Assembly (NCBI RefSeq): GCF_002024505.1
Contig: NZ_CP019402.1
Span: 1,116,001-1,180,000, forward strand
Direction of reading: 5' to 3'
DNA: 64,000 nucleotides
Origin: Plantibacter flavus
Lineage (GTDB): Bacteria > Actinomycetota > Actinomycetes > Actinomycetales > Microbacteriaceae
In this document: piece by piece, positions 37,070-46,721 of the stretch
Layout of the letters: the number at the start of each line of letters is the position of its first letter
Position numbering within the stretch: position 1 is the stretch's first letter
Position numbers and translations under genes: made by a program
The notes under the pieces: model-generated
Databases searched by the model: none
Told to the model about the DNA's origin: nothing
What the model saw: the letters and a program-made list of their open reading frames with translations, nothing else

Positions 37070-38545
37070 ATGACCGATCCCGGAGATCAGAACCCGCAGC
37101 AGCCCCAGTGGCAGCGACCGCCCGCCCAGCCCGACCCGCAGCAGGGATGGCAGGGCAACGGCCCGCAGCAGTCGGGTTCGGGCCAGCAGCAGGCGGGCCA
37201 GTACGGACAGCAGTCGCCGTACGGGCAGTCGCCGACCCAGCCGTCCGGGCAGTACGGGCAGCAGTCCGGCCAGTATGGTGAGCAGCCGTCCGGCCAGCAC
37301 AGCCAGCAGACGGGCCAGTACGGCCAGCAGTCCGACCAGTACAGCCAGCAGACCGGTCAGTACGGTCAGACGGCGCAGTACGGCCAGCAGCCGACCGAGC
37401 AGTTCGGTCAGCAGGGCACCGGTCAGTACGGCCAGCAGCCCACGGGACAGTACGGTCAGCAGCCCACCGAGCAGTACGGTCAGGCGCCCTACGCGCAGGG
37501 CGCCGGCGGGTATGGCGGCGGCCAGCAGCCGCCGAAGAAGAAGCTCTCGAAGAAGGGGCTCACCGGCATCATCGCCGGCGGCAGCGCCCTCCTCCTCATC
37601 ATCGTGGGTGGCGTCGTCGGTGTCACCGTCGGCAACGCGCTCCACGCCCCGCAGGTGACGGTCGAGAGCTACCTCGACGCCCTCAAGTCGGGTGACGCCG
37701 AACAGGCGCTCAAGCTCTCCGGCACCGAGGTGTCGGCGGCCGACGTGCTCCTGACGGACGACGCGTACAAGGCCGCGTCCGGCAAGGTCTCCGGCTACAC
37801 GATCGGGAAGACCACGACCAACGGGAACACCGCGACCGTCCAAGCCCGCCTCACCCAGGGTGGCGAGAGCGTCGACCAGGAGTTCACGCTCACCAAGGTC
37901 GGCAAGGACGCCGTGCTCTTCGACAAGTGGAAGCTCGAGGCTCCGGAACTCAGCACGGTCCAGGTCGACGTGGTCGCCCCTGAGGACGCGGTGGCGACGG
38001 TCGGCGGTGTCGACCTCACCGACGTCGAGCCGATCGCCGAGGGGTCGTACCAGCTGCGTGCACTCCCCGGCACCTACGACGTCGCCCTCAGCGAGAGCGA
38101 CTGGTACACCGCCGAGGCGACCACCACGACGGCCGTGGGCTTCGGTCAGGCCGCGGAACCCGCGACGCTCGCCGTCGCCCTCACCGACGCCGGGACGACC
38201 GCCGTCGAGGAGGCCGTCAACGCGTACATCGACGGCTGCGGCGCCGCGACGGAGCTCGCCCCCGAGGGGTGCCCCTTCGAGATCCGCAACGACACCGGCT
38301 TCACGCCGTCCGGCGTGACCTGGAAGTTCGACACGCGCCCGACCTTCACGGTCGGCGAGTTCTCGGGCGGCGGCTGGGCCGTCGACTCCGAGACCGTCGG
38401 GCGCATGTCGATGACGTGCACGCTGACCGACCCGGCCACCGGCCAGACCGGCCCGGGCTACAGCATCAACCCGGTCGACTTCATCGTCGGCGGCACGGTC
38501 GAGGGCTTCACCGACGAGGGCGCGACGTTCGTCCCCTTCCCCTAG
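37070..38545 (+). CDS. membrane protein with Q/Y/G-rich repeat N-terminus
   Basis: The 491-residue protein has a low-complexity N-terminus of about 155 residues made of Gln, Tyr, Gly and Pro. One transmembrane helix (about 165-187) follows, then an exported region of about 300 residues that seems to contain two or three small beta-rich domains, with a Cys pair near GCGAAT and EGCPF. The early exported part (ESYLDALKSGDAEQALKLSG) looks like a DUF4878-type domain found after single helices in many actinobacterial proteins. The Q-rich tail is cytoplasmic and prion-like. GGGGG precedes the ATG. Its promoter carries the palindrome shared with two T7SS-type genes, which links it to that system. Confidence 0.8.
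   Translation: MTDPGDQNPQQPQWQRPPAQPDPQQGWQGNGPQQSGSGQQQAGQYGQQSPYGQSPTQPSGQYGQQSGQYGEQPSGQHSQQTGQYGQQSDQYSQQTGQYGQTAQYGQQPTEQFGQQGTGQYGQQPTGQYGQQPTEQYGQAPYAQGAGGYGGGQQPPKKKLSKKGLTGIIAGGSALLLIIVGGVVGVTVGNALHAPQVTVESYLDALKSGDAEQALKLSGTEVSAADVLLTDDAYKAASGKVSGYTIGKTTTNGNTATVQARLTQGGESVDQEFTLTKVGKDAVLFDKWKLEAPELSTVQVDVVAPEDAVATVGGVDLTDVEPIAEGSYQLRALPGTYDVALSESDWYTAEATTTTAVGFGQAAEPATLAVALTDAGTTAVEEAVNAYIDGCGAATELAPEGCPFEIRNDTGFTPSGVTWKFDTRPTFTVGEFSGGGWAVDSETVGRMSMTCTLTDPATGQTGPGYSINPVDFIVGGTVEGFTDEGATFVPFP
37196..37483 (+). repeat. in-frame tandem repeat coding GQYGQQ-type hexa/heptapeptides
   Basis: About ten degenerate units based on CAGTACGGxCAGCAG encode repeats such as SGQYGQQ, TGQYGQQ and PTEQYGQ. 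They lie within the N-terminal region of the membrane protein gene. Such nucleotide repeats can change in copy number by slippage. Confidence 0.85.
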
Positions 38546-38557
38546 ACCGACAGCTGT

Positions 38558-38590
38558 ACGACCCCTGGGAGCACTGCTCCCGGGGGTCGT
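38558..38590 (+). terminator. intrinsic terminator after the Q-rich protein gene
   Basis: Arms of 15 nt (38558-38572 and 38576-38590) pair with a single G-T wobble around an ACT loop. It separates the envelope locus from the str operon. Confidence 0.85.
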
Positions 38591-38596
38591 CGTCGT

Positions 38597-38625
38597 TTGA
38601 CCACAGGCCCTCCGCGGGCTAGTCT
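38597..38625 (+). promoter_or_regulatory. main sigma-A-type promoter of the str operon
   Basis: TTGACC (38597-38602), a 17-nt spacer and TAGTCT (38620-38625) form the best housekeeping-type promoter in the window. Transcription would start near 38632, leaving a leader of about 260 nt before rpsL. Confidence 0.8.
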
Positions 38626-38631
38626 TGGTTG

Positions 38632-38892
38632 GGTGTGCGCGCTGTCGTGCGCTCTCGTGCTGTCCACGTTCTCCGGAGCCTGGCTCGGGGGAGCGGACAG
38701 CAGTCTTGCACCATCGGGTTGATCCCCGCCGGGCTGGTCCCGGTTGCAGATCGCCCCCACGGCATACCCACCACTTCAGTGACGCGCACTCGCGCGTCAC
38801 CGGTGGGTCCATACGACCTCGTGGTCCGGGAGACCGGTCCACGAATGCTGCAGTACCACTGTCACCGTGCAGTCATCATCAAGGAGCAAGTA
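38632..38892 (+). promoter_or_regulatory. structured 5' leader of rpsL
   Basis: This 261-nt stretch holds no convincing gene. It contains a compound hairpin with outer arms 38766-38772/38802-38808 and a perfect 9-bp inner stem 38779-38787/38792-38800. A second hairpin has TCGTGG/CCACGA (38819-38824/38839-38844) around CCGG-GAGA-CCGG, closed by a GNRA tetraloop. AAGGAGC at 38881-38887 is the rpsL ribosome site. Control of the str operon by S12 or S7 through this leader is possible but not shown. Confidence 0.6.
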
Positions 38893-39267
38893 GTGCCAAC
38901 CATTCAGCAGTTGGTTCGGAAGGGCCGCAGCCCCAAGGTCGTCAAGACCAAGGCGCCCGCCCTGAAGAGCAACCCCCAGCAGGCCGGCGTGTGCACCCGC
39001 GTGTACACCACCACCCCGAAGAAGCCGAACTCGGCGATGCGCAAGGTCGCCCGCGTGAAGCTGCGCAACGGCACCGAGGTCACCGCGTACATCCCCGGTG
39101 AGGGCCACAACCTCCAGGAGCACTCGCTGGTCCTGGTCCGTGGTGGTCGGGTGAAGGACCTCCCGGGTGTCCGTTACAAGATCGTCCGTGGCGCCCTCGA
39201 CACGCAGGCCGTCAAGAACCGCAAGCAGGCTCGCAGCCGCTACGGCGCGAAGATGGAGAAGAAGTAA
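38893..39267 (+). CDS. rpsL: 30S ribosomal protein S12
   Basis: This is the decoding-centre protein of the small subunit, 124 residues as in most Actinobacteria. The [13 protein letters not shown] segment and [13 protein letters not shown] segment are intact, with Lys43 and Lys88 present, so the two common streptomycin-resistance positions are wild type. The GTG start follows AAGGAGC at proper distance. The frame is open much further upstream, but that part is the leader. The stop shares one base with the rpsG start (TAATG), and the gene opens the str operon. Confidence 0.98.
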   Translation: MPTIQQLVRKGRSPKVVKTKAPALKSNPQQAGVCTRVYTTTPKKPNSAMRKVARVKLRNGTEVTAYIPGEGHNLQEHSLVLVRGGRVKDLPGVRYKIVRGALDTQAVKNRKQARSRYGAKMEKK

Positions 39268-39737
39268 TGCCTCGCAAGGGTCCAGCTCCGAAGCGTCCCG
39301 TCGTCGCCGATCCCGTCTACGGCGCCCCCATCGTCAGCCAGCTCGTCAACAAGATCCTGCTGGACGGCAAGAAGGGCCTCGCTGAGCGCATCGTCTACGA
39401 CGCACTCGAAGGCGTCACCGCCAAGAACCAGGGCGACGCCGTCGTCACGCTCAAGAAGGCGCTCGACAACGTCCGCCCGACCCTCGAGGTGCGTTCGCGC
39501 CGCGTCGGTGGTTCCACCTACCAGGTGCCGGTCGAGGTCAAGCCTCACCGCGCCAACACCCTCGCCCTGCGCTGGCTCGTGAGCTACGCGAAGGGCCGCC
39601 GTGAGAAGACGATGACCGAGCGTCTCCAGAACGAGATCCTCGACGCATCGAACGGTCTCGGTGCAGCCGTCAAGCGTCGTGAAGACACGCACAAGATGGC
39701 CGAGTCGAACAAGGCGTTCGCGCACTACCGCTGGTAG
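39267..39737 (+). CDS. rpsG: 30S ribosomal protein S7
   Basis: This 156-residue protein nucleates assembly of the 30S head and contacts 16S rRNA near the E site. The family opening [10 protein letters not shown] and the [14 protein letters not shown] and [16 protein letters not shown] basic segments are clear. It overlaps the rpsL stop by one base. A 14-bp hairpin separates it from fusA, which could lower read-through into the elongation factor genes. Confidence 0.98.
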   Translation: MPRKGPAPKRPVVADPVYGAPIVSQLVNKILLDGKKGLAERIVYDALEGVTAKNQGDAVVTLKKALDNVRPTLEVRSRRVGGSTYQVPVEVKPHRANTLALRWLVSYAKGRREKTMTERLQNEILDASNGLGAAVKRREDTHKMAESNKAFAHYRW

Positions 39738-39748
39738 TCGCCGCCCGA

Positions 39749-39779
39749 TGCGAGGGCGGACGATCCGTCCGCCCTCGCA
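39749..39779 (+). terminator. rpsG-fusA intercistronic hairpin (attenuator or partial terminator)
   Basis: A perfect 14-bp stem (39749-39762 and 39766-39779) closes on a 3-nt loop 12 nt after the rpsG stop. No T-run follows, so partial termination or an RNA processing site is as likely as full termination. Confidence 0.65.
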
Positions 39780-39824
39780 CACCTGAGTGAATCAGCTCAC
39801 CCCTACCTATCCCCGGAGGACCCC

Positions 39825-41939
39825 GTGGCACAAGACGTGCTCACCGACCTGAACAAGGTCCGCAACATCGGCATCATGGCCCACATCGATGCCGGCAAGA
39901 CCACCACCACCGAGCGCATCCTGTTCTACACGGGCGTCAACCACAAGATCGGCGAGACCCACGACGGTGCGTCGACGATGGACTGGATGGCGCAGGAGCA
40001 GGAGCGCGGCATCACCATCACGTCCGCCGCGACGACCTGCTTCTGGAACAAGAACCAGATCAACATCATCGACACCCCCGGCCACGTCGACTTCACGGTC
40101 GAGGTCGAGCGTTCGCTCCGCGTCCTCGACGGCGCGGTCGCGGTGTTCGACGGCAAGGAGGGCGTCGAGCCCCAGTCCGAGACCGTCTGGCGTCAGGCCG
40201 ACAAGTACGACGTCCCGCGCATCTGCTTCGTCAACAAGATGGACAAGCTCGGCGCCGACTTCTACTTCACCGTCGACACGATCATCAGCCGTCTCGGCGC
40301 GAAGCCGCTGGTCATCCAGCTGCCGATCGGTGCCGAGTCCAACTTCGAGGGCGTCGTCGACCTCGTCGAGATGCGTGCGCTGACCTGGCGCGGAGACGCC
40401 AAGGGTGACGTCGAGATGGGCGCCAAGTACGCCATCGAGGAGATCCCGGAAGACCTCAAGGAGAAGGCGGCCGAGTACCGCACCGCGCTCCTCGAGGCCG
40501 TCGCCGAGACCGACGACGCACTCATGGAGAAGTACTTCGGTGGCGAAGAGCTGACCGTCGCGGAGATCAAGGCCGCGATCCGTCACCTCACCATCACGAG
40601 CACCATGTACCCGGTCCTCTGCGGCTCCGCGTTCAAGAACCGCGGCGTCCAGCCGATGCTCGATGCGGTCATCGACTACCTCCCCTCCCCGCTCGACGTC
40701 CCGGCCATCGAGGCCCACGACGCGCGCGACGAGGAGAAGGTCGTGGAGCGTCACCCCGACTCGACCGAGCCCTTCACCGCGCTCGCGTTCAAGGTCGCGG
40801 TGCACCCGTTCTTCGGTCGCCTGACCTACGTCCGCGTCTACTCGGGTCGTCTCGACTCCGGTGCGCAGATCATCAACTCGACCAAGGGCAAGAAGGAGCG
40901 CATCGGGAAGATCTTCCAGATGCACGCCAACAAGGAGAACCCGGTCGACTTCGTCACCGCCGGTCACATCTACGCGGTCATCGGCCTGAAGGACACCACC
41001 ACCGGTGACACCCTGTCCGACCCGCAGCACCAGGTCGTCCTCGAGTCGATGAGCTTCCCGGAGCCCGTCATCGAGGTCGCGATCGAGCCGAAGACCAAGG
41101 CCGACCAGGAGAAGCTGGGCACCGCGATCCAGAAGCTGGCCGAAGAGGACCCGACGTTCCGCACCGAGCAGAACACCGAGACCGGCCAGACGGTCATCAA
41201 GGGCATGGGCGAGCTCCACCTCGACATCCTCGTCGACCGCATGAAGCGCGAGTTCAACGTCGAGGCCAACGTCGGCAAGCCGCAGGTCGCGTACCGCGAG
41301 ACCATCAAGCGCAAGGTCGAGAAGTACGGCTACACGCACAAGAAGCAGACCGGTGGTTCGGGTCAGTTCGCGAAGATCCAGTTCGATCTGGAGCCGATGG
41401 ACGTCACTCCGGAGACGACCTACGAGTTCGTGAACGCCGTGACCGGTGGTCGCATCCCGCGCGAGTACATCCCGTCGATCGACGCCGGTTTCCAGGACGC
41501 CCTGCAGGTCGGTGGCCTCGCCGGCTACCCGGTCGTGGGTGTCAAGGCGATCATCACCGATGGTGCGGCGCACGACGTCGACTCCTCGGAGATGGCGTTC
41601 AAGATCGCAGGCTCGATGGGTCTCAAGGAGGCCTACTCGCGTGCCAACCCCGTCCTCCTCGAGCCGCTCATGGCGGTCGAGGTGCGTACTCCCGAGGAGT
41701 ACATGGGCGACGTCATCGGAGACCTCAACTCGCGCCGTGGACAGATCCAGTCCATGGACGACGCCACCGGCGTCAAGGTCATCCGTGCCAACGTGCCGCT
41801 CTCCGAGATGTTCGGCTACATCGGCGACCTCCGGTCGAAGACCTCCGGTCGTGCCGTGTACTCGATGACGTTCGAGAGCTACGCGGAGGTCCCGAAGGCT
41901 GTCGCCGACGAGATCATCCAGAAGAACAAGGGCGAGTAG
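39825..41939 (+). CDS. fusA: translation elongation factor G
   Basis: EF-G is the GTPase that drives ribosomal translocation. The 704-residue protein has G1 AHIDAGKT, the switch [15 protein letters not shown], and domains II-V in the normal order, including the domain [12 protein letters not shown] loop region. It starts with GTG after a GGAGGA ribosome site. It is the third gene of the str operon, followed by tuf after 141 nt that contain a hairpin and a possible extra promoter. Confidence 0.98.
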   Translation: MAQDVLTDLNKVRNIGIMAHIDAGKTTTTERILFYTGVNHKIGETHDGASTMDWMAQEQERGITITSAATTCFWNKNQINIIDTPGHVDFTVEVERSLRVLDGAVAVFDGKEGVEPQSETVWRQADKYDVPRICFVNKMDKLGADFYFTVDTIISRLGAKPLVIQLPIGAESNFEGVVDLVEMRALTWRGDAKGDVEMGAKYAIEEIPEDLKEKAAEYRTALLEAVAETDDALMEKYFGGEELTVAEIKAAIRHLTITSTMYPVLCGSAFKNRGVQPMLDAVIDYLPSPLDVPAIEAHDARDEEKVVERHPDSTEPFTALAFKVAVHPFFGRLTYVRVYSGRLDSGAQIINSTKGKKERIGKIFQMHANKENPVDFVTAGHIYAVIGLKDTTTGDTLSDPQHQVVLESMSFPEPVIEVAIEPKTKADQEKLGTAIQKLAEEDPTFRTEQNTETGQTVIKGMGELHLDILVDRMKREFNVEANVGKPQVAYRETIKRKVEKYGYTHKKQTGGSGQFAKIQFDLEPMDVTPETTYEFVNAVTGGRIPREYIPSIDAGFQDALQVGGLAGYPVVGVKAIITDGAAHDVDSSEMAFKIAGSMGLKEAYSRANPVLLEPLMAVEVRTPEEYMGDVIGDLNSRRGQIQSMDDATGVKVIRANVPLSEMFGYIGDLRSKTSGRAVYSMTFESYAEVPKAVADEIIQKNKGE

Positions 41940-41968
41940 TCACTCACTCTCTCTTCACCGCGGTCCGG

Positions 41969-42004
41969 CCGGGTGTGCGAACACCCGGGCGGATCGCGTA
42001 ACAT
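41969..42004 (+). promoter_or_regulatory. tuf upstream hairpin and candidate internal promoter
   Basis: CCGGGTGT-GCGA-ACACCCGG (41969-41988) is an 8-bp stem with a GNRA-type loop behind fusA. TAACAT (41999-42004) is a possible -10, with TGCGAA as a poor -35 lying inside the hairpin. A further hairpin, CGGGCA/TGCCCG, lies at 42028-42047. A tuf-specific promoter is common in Actinobacteria, but this one is only a candidate. Confidence 0.45.
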
Positions 42005-42080
42005 GAATACACATCCCTGCAGTGCGTCGGGCATCGAATGGTGCCCGGCGTCCCGCACAACGTCCTGAGGAGGACTCACA

Positions 42081-43271
42081 GTGGCAAAGGCCAAGTTCGA
42101 GCGGACCAAGCCGCACGTCAACATCGGTACGATCGGTCACGTCGACCACGGCAAGACCACGCTCACCGCGGCGATCTCGAAGGTCCTGGCGGACAAGTTC
42201 CCGTCCGCGACCAACGTGCAGCGCGACTTCGCGTCGATCGACTCCGCGCCGGAAGAGCGTCAGCGTGGTATCACGATCAACATCTCGCACGTCGAGTACG
42301 AGACCCCGAAGCGCCACTACGCGCACGTCGACGCCCCCGGTCACGCCGACTACATCAAGAACATGATCACCGGTGCTGCGCAGATGGACGGCGCGATCCT
42401 GGTCGTCGCCGCCACTGACGGCCCGATGGCTCAGACGCGTGAGCACGTGCTGCTCGCCAAGCAGGTCGGCGTGCCCTACCTGCTCGTCGCGCTGAACAAG
42501 TCCGACATGGTCGACGACGAGGAGATCCTGGAGCTCGTCGAGCTCGAGGTCTCCGAGCTCCTCGCCTCGCAGGGCTTCGCTGAGGACGCACCGGTCGTCC
42601 GCGTCTCGGGCCTCAAGGCGCTCGAGGGCGACGAGAAGTGGGTGCAGAGCATCCTCGACCTCATGGACGCCGTGGACGCCAACGTCCCCGACCCCGTGCG
42701 CGACAAGGACAAGCCCTTCCTCATGCCGATCGAGGACGTCTTCACGATCACCGGTCGTGGAACCGTCGTCACGGGCCGCGCCGAGCGTGGCACGCTCGCG
42801 ATCAACTCCGAGGTCGAGATCGTCGGCATCCGCCCGACGCAGAAGACGATCGTCACGGGTATCGAGATGTTCCACAAGCAGCTCGACGAGGCATGGGCCG
42901 GCGAGAACTGTGGTCTCCTGCTCCGTGGCACGAAGCGTGAAGACGTCGAGCGCGGCCAGGTCGTCGTGAAGCCGGGTTCGGTCACGCCGCACACGAACTT
43001 CGAGGGCACCGCGTACATCCTGTCCAAGGATGAGGGTGGGCGTCACAACCCGTTCTACGCGAACTACCGTCCGCAGTTCTACTTCCGCACCACCGACGTC
43101 ACCGGCGTCATCACGCTGCCCGAGGGCACCGAGATGGTCATGCCCGGCGACACCACCGACATGACCGTTGAGCTGATCCAGCCCATCGCCATGGAGGTCG
43201 GCCTCGGTTACGCCATCCGTGAGGGTGGCCGCACCGTCGGCGCCGGCACCGTCACCAAGGTGCTCGCGTAA
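42081..43271 (+). CDS. tuf: translation elongation factor Tu
   Basis: EF-Tu carries aminoacyl-tRNA to the ribosome as a GTP complex. The 396-residue protein has [18 protein letters not shown] and NKSDMVDD (the G1, G3 and G4 motifs), followed by two beta-barrel domains. The C-terminus ends [14 protein letters not shown] as usual. The start is GTG with AGGAGGA upstream. A very strong terminator closes the str operon behind it. Confidence 0.98.
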   Translation: MAKAKFERTKPHVNIGTIGHVDHGKTTLTAAISKVLADKFPSATNVQRDFASIDSAPEERQRGITINISHVEYETPKRHYAHVDAPGHADYIKNMITGAAQMDGAILVVAATDGPMAQTREHVLLAKQVGVPYLLVALNKSDMVDDEEILELVELEVSELLASQGFAEDAPVVRVSGLKALEGDEKWVQSILDLMDAVDANVPDPVRDKDKPFLMPIEDVFTITGRGTVVTGRAERGTLAINSEVEIVGIRPTQKTIVTGIEMFHKQLDEAWAGENCGLLLRGTKREDVERGQVVVKPGSVTPHTNFEGTAYILSKDEGGRHNPFYANYRPQFYFRTTDVTGVITLPEGTEMVMPGDTTDMTVELIQPIAMEVGLGYAIREGGRTVGAGTVTKVLA

Positions 43272-43322
43272 GCATCCGCTGACGCGAACCCCTGATCGAC
43301 CTCAGGGTCGACACGGTTCCAC

Positions 43323-43359
43323 ACGAAGGGCCCGGAGCATTCCGCTCCGGGCCCTTCGT
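43323..43359 (+). terminator. intrinsic terminator of the str operon
   Basis: A perfect 16-bp stem (43323-43338 and 43344-43359) closes on an ATTCC loop about 50 nt after the tuf stop. Confidence 0.9.
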
Positions 43360-43446
43360 CGTGCGTGCTGTCGGCCGCTCAGGGCCCGGCCACTCATATG
43401 TAAGATATCGGTCGACCCATTCTGTATCGAGCCGCCCGAGGTGACC

Positions 43447-45261
43447 GTGTCCCGTTCGTCCATCCGTCCACGTCGTCTGTCGCGCCCACGTGTCCTGATC
43501 CCGGGCGTCTTCGTCCTGTCCATCCTGCTCGGCATCGTCGGAGCCACCGTGTCGGCGGCGGTGGAAGCCATGTCCGTCCGGGACGATCTCGCTTCGGTCC
43601 TGCCTGAGATCGAGGCGATCCGAGCGGGCGTCGATGGCGTCGGCACCGACGCGATCGATCCCGACGGCGTGCAGCGTGCCGGCGATGCGGTCGAGCGGGC
43701 CCTGGCGTCGACGCAGCGGCCTGACTGGTGGCTCGCGGAACGCGTGCCCGTCTCCGGGGCCAACTTCGAGGCGGTGCGCACGGCCGTCGAGGCGGCGCAC
43801 GTCGTCGTCGACGAGGTCGTCGAGCCGGTCCTCGGCCTGTCCCTCGACGGACTGGCGGTCGACGGACGACTGGACGCGGCGCGGGTGGGGAGCATCGCCC
43901 GCACCTCGGCGCGTGCGCTCGAGCGACTCGAGGAGCAGGTGGCGCGCCTCGACCGCCTCGACCACTCGGTGCTCCTCCCGCAGGTGGCGTCGGCGCTGGT
44001 CGGGCTCGACGGTCCGCTGCGCGAGGCGTCGCCGCTCGCTGCTCGGCTCGCACCGGTGCTTCGCGCGCTGCCCGGGTTCCTGGGGGAGGACGGGCCGCGA
44101 GACGTGGTCGTCCTGTTCCAGAACTCGGCGGAGAGCCGAGCCCTCGGGGGCATCGCGGGAGCTTCGGTGCTCGTGCACATCGAGGATGGGGTGCTCAGCG
44201 TGACGAGGGCCCTCGGCGGCGCGGACTTCGTGTCGCACGCCGATCCGGTGGTGCCCCTCCCGGCCGATGCCGACGCGCTCTACCGGACCGAGGGATACGC
44301 TACCGCGGGCACCTCCATCCATGAGGTGACGGCGAGGCCGGACTTCCCCTACGGTGCGCAGGTGGCCTCGAGGCTGTGGCAGGAGAGTCAGGGCGTCACG
44401 CCCGATCTGGTGCTCGCCGTCGACCCGGTCGCGTTGTCCCACCTGTTGCGAGCGACCGGCCCCGTGGTCCTTGCCGACGGTACAGAGCTGTCGAGCGACA
44501 CGGCGGTCGACGAACTCCTGAACGGCGTCTACCGGGATCATCCCGGTCTCAGCGACGAGGCGAACCGGGCGCAGGACGCCACCTTCACCGCCGTCGTCCA
44601 GGCGCTCACCTCGCAGCTGCAGGCGGGGTCCATGTCGGTCCCCCGGGCGATCGGCGGCTGGGTGCAGGCGGTCGACGAGCGGCGTCTGCTCGCCTGGAGT
44701 CCCGACCGCGTCGAGGAACGGGCGTTGGTGCTCGCCGGGGTCGGCGGCGGCTTGCCCGAGCGCTCGTCCCGTTCGGTGCCGTTCGGGCTGTACCTCTCGG
44801 ACGCGGTCGGCTCCAAGCTCGAGTACTACCTCCGACAGCAGATCCGTGTCCGTGCGGGCTCGTGCGACGTCGATGGGACGCGCACAGTGATGGTCGCGTC
44901 GGAACTCTCGAACACGATCGACACGGAGTCGGAGCTCGACACGGAGGCGTTCGACTACATCGCGGGGTTCCACGAGCGTGAGGGGCTCCCTCGTGGTTGG
45001 ATGCGCCTGCGGTTCATGGCCTACGCGCCCGACGGTGCCGACATCCGCTCGGTTCGCGTGGACGGCACCGAGGTCCCGTACACGGCCGGATCGGACGACG
45101 GACGCCCGGTGGCCTACATGGTGGTGACGATCGCGCCGGGCTCGACGGTGACGCTCGACGTCGATGCGGACGTGTCCGGTGCGACGGTCGACGCCGTGCG
45201 GTTCCTGGGCACTCCGGGGGTGCGTCCGGTCGAGGTCGACAACGTCGTCGAGCCCTGCTGA
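43447..45261 (+). CDS. DUF4012-domain membrane protein
   Basis: The 604-residue protein has a basic N-terminus, one transmembrane helix (about 15-40), and a helical region of about 170 residues. An exported DUF4012 domain follows, recognisable by VVLFQNSAESRALGG and the following IAGASV segment, DADALYRTEGY, and the VTPDLVLAVDPVALSHLL block. The DUF4012 family is widespread in Actinobacteria, often near polysaccharide or envelope genes, and has no established activity. A GTG two codons earlier is an alternative start. TAAGAT at 43401-43406 could be its -10. It stands alone between the str and S10 operons. Confidence 0.85.
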   Translation: MSRSSIRPRRLSRPRVLIPGVFVLSILLGIVGATVSAAVEAMSVRDDLASVLPEIEAIRAGVDGVGTDAIDPDGVQRAGDAVERALASTQRPDWWLAERVPVSGANFEAVRTAVEAAHVVVDEVVEPVLGLSLDGLAVDGRLDAARVGSIARTSARALERLEEQVARLDRLDHSVLLPQVASALVGLDGPLREASPLAARLAPVLRALPGFLGEDGPRDVVVLFQNSAESRALGGIAGASVLVHIEDGVLSVTRALGGADFVSHADPVVPLPADADALYRTEGYATAGTSIHEVTARPDFPYGAQVASRLWQESQGVTPDLVLAVDPVALSHLLRATGPVVLADGTELSSDTAVDELLNGVYRDHPGLSDEANRAQDATFTAVVQALTSQLQAGSMSVPRAIGGWVQAVDERRLLAWSPDRVEERALVLAGVGGGLPERSSRSVPFGLYLSDAVGSKLEYYLRQQIRVRAGSCDVDGTRTVMVASELSNTIDTESELDTEAFDYIAGFHEREGLPRGWMRLRFMAYAPDGADIRSVRVDGTEVPYTAGSDDGRPVAYMVVTIAPGSTVTLDVDADVSGATVDAVRFLGTPGVRPVEVDNVVEPC

Positions 45262-45730
45262 GCAGCGGCGCCTCGGTGCTCGGAACGCCCGAGACTGGGC
45301 GGATCCTGACCATCCGACGCCCGCGACACGCCCGGGTTGCACGCATGGTGGATCCGTGGCAAACTAGTCCAGTTCAGTACTTCGGACGAGCGTGCCTGTG
45401 CGCGCTCCGGCGGATCACTGCCAGGTAGTGCATAGGAGCTCCCAGACGCGGCAACGCGACAGGGATCGAGCCTAGGCCGCGGGTAGCAGAACACCAATCA
45501 CTTCATCGCAATCCAGGTCGTAGCAGTGCTACGCCCAGCGCCGACCACGAGTCGGGGTGGAACCCGGTGGATGACCACGAGGGTCGCAAGACACGAGTGG
45601 TCGTTGACAGCAGAACAGTGGTGCGACACCAGTAGTGCCAATGGCGTGGAGCAACCGAACGTTGCAAAGCGCACGATATGCGTCCAATACGGAGCGATCC
45701 GCATGACGCGAGACAGAGAGTGAGTCACAC
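45262..45730 (+). promoter_or_regulatory. long leader and promoter region of the S10 operon
   Basis: These 469 nt hold no gene that I can support. Base composition is more AT-rich than the flanking coding DNA from about 45340 onward. TTGCAC (45337-45342) before CAAACTAGTCC is the most promoter-like place, which would give a leader of roughly 360 nt. A small hairpin, CGTAGC-AGT-GCTACG, lies at 45519-45533. GACCACGAG occurs twice (45543-45551 and 45573-45581), and either copy can pair with GTGGTC at 45597-45602, so alternative folds are possible. The ribosome site before rpsJ (GAGAGTGAG) is weak. Confidence 0.5.
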
Positions 45731-46039
45731 ATGGCGGGACAGAAGATCCGCATCCGACTGAAGTCGTATGACCATGAGGTCATCGATACTTCGGCGCGCA
45801 AGATCGTCGACACGGTCACCCGTGCAGGCGCAACCGTCGTCGGCCCGGTGCCGCTTCCGACGGAGAAGAACGTGGTCTGCGTGATCCGTTCGCCGCACAA
45901 GTACAAGGACAGCCGGGAGCACTTCGAAATGCGCACCCACAAGCGTCTGATCGACATCATCGACCCGACCCCGAAGGCCGTCGACTCGCTCATGCGTCTC
46001 GACCTGCCGGCGGACGTCAACATCGAGATCAAGCTCTGA
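45731..46039 (+). CDS. rpsJ: 30S ribosomal protein S10
   Basis: S10 is a 30S head protein that in many bacteria also binds NusB in antitermination complexes. The 102-residue length and the opening [18 protein letters not shown] are typical, as is the [19 protein letters not shown] segment. It is the first gene of the S10-spc operon and is preceded by a long non-coding leader. The next gene follows after 24 nt. Confidence 0.98.
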   Translation: MAGQKIRIRLKSYDHEVIDTSARKIVDTVTRAGATVVGPVPLPTEKNVVCVIRSPHKYKDSREHFEMRTHKRLIDIIDPTPKAVDSLMRLDLPADVNIEIKL

Positions 46040-46063
46040 GCTCGGTAGAGACGGAAGGAAGAC

Positions 46064-46717
46064 ATGTCTAACACGAAGACCAGCAAGGGTCTGCTCGGCA
46101 CCAAGCTCGGCATGACCCAGGTGTGGGACGAGAACAACAAGCTCGTCCCCGTCACCGTCATCGAGATCACGCCCAACGTGGTCACGCAGGTTCGCACCCC
46201 CGAGGTCGACGGCTACGACGCCGTGCAGATCGCGTACGGCCAGATCGATCCCCGCAAGGTCAGCAAGCCTGACGCGGGTCACTTCGACAAGGCCGGCGTG
46301 ACGCCGCGTCGCCACCTCACCGAGGTCCGCACCGCCGACGCATCCGAGTACTCGCTCGGCCAGGAGCTCACCGTCGACGGTGTCTTCGAGGCCGGCCAGA
46401 AGGTCGACGTCGTCGGCACTTCGAAGGGTAAGGGTTTCGCCGGTGTCATGAAGCGTCACAACTTCAAGGGCATGGGCGCATCTCACGGTGCTCACCGCAA
46501 CCACCGCAAGCCGGGCTCCATCGGCGCCTCCTCGACCCCGAGCCGTGTCTTCAAGGGCATGCGCATGGCCGGTCGTATGGGTGGCGAGCGCGTCACCGTG
46601 CTGAACCTCCGGGTTCACGCCATCGACGCCGAGAAGGGCCTGCTGCTCGTCAAGGGTGCCGTTCCCGGCGCTCGTGGCCGTATCGTATTCGTCCGCACCG
46701 CAGTGAAGGGAGCGTAG
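46064..46717 (+). CDS. rplC: 50S ribosomal protein L3
   Basis: L3 helps start 50S assembly and sends a loop toward the peptidyl transferase centre. The 217-residue protein has the conserved [15 protein letters not shown] and [15 protein letters not shown] segments, the latter containing the loop that nears the active site. A clear AAGGAAG ribosome site precedes the ATG. It lies 4 nt before rplD. Confidence 0.98.
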   Translation: MSNTKTSKGLLGTKLGMTQVWDENNKLVPVTVIEITPNVVTQVRTPEVDGYDAVQIAYGQIDPRKVSKPDAGHFDKAGVTPRRHLTEVRTADASEYSLGQELTVDGVFEAGQKVDVVGTSKGKGFAGVMKRHNFKGMGASHGAHRNHRKPGSIGASSTPSRVFKGMRMAGRMGGERVTVLNLRVHAIDAEKGLLLVKGAVPGARGRIVFVRTAVKGA

Positions 46718-46721
46718 TTCC

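Noticed and set aside
38629..38892. Upstream extension of rpsL in the same frame
   Set aside because: S12 has a conserved length and N-terminus, and the segment is a hairpin-rich leader behind a strong promoter.
45498..45728. Short open frames on both strands in the S10 leader
   Set aside because: They lack ribosome sites, family features and the codon bias of the neighbours.
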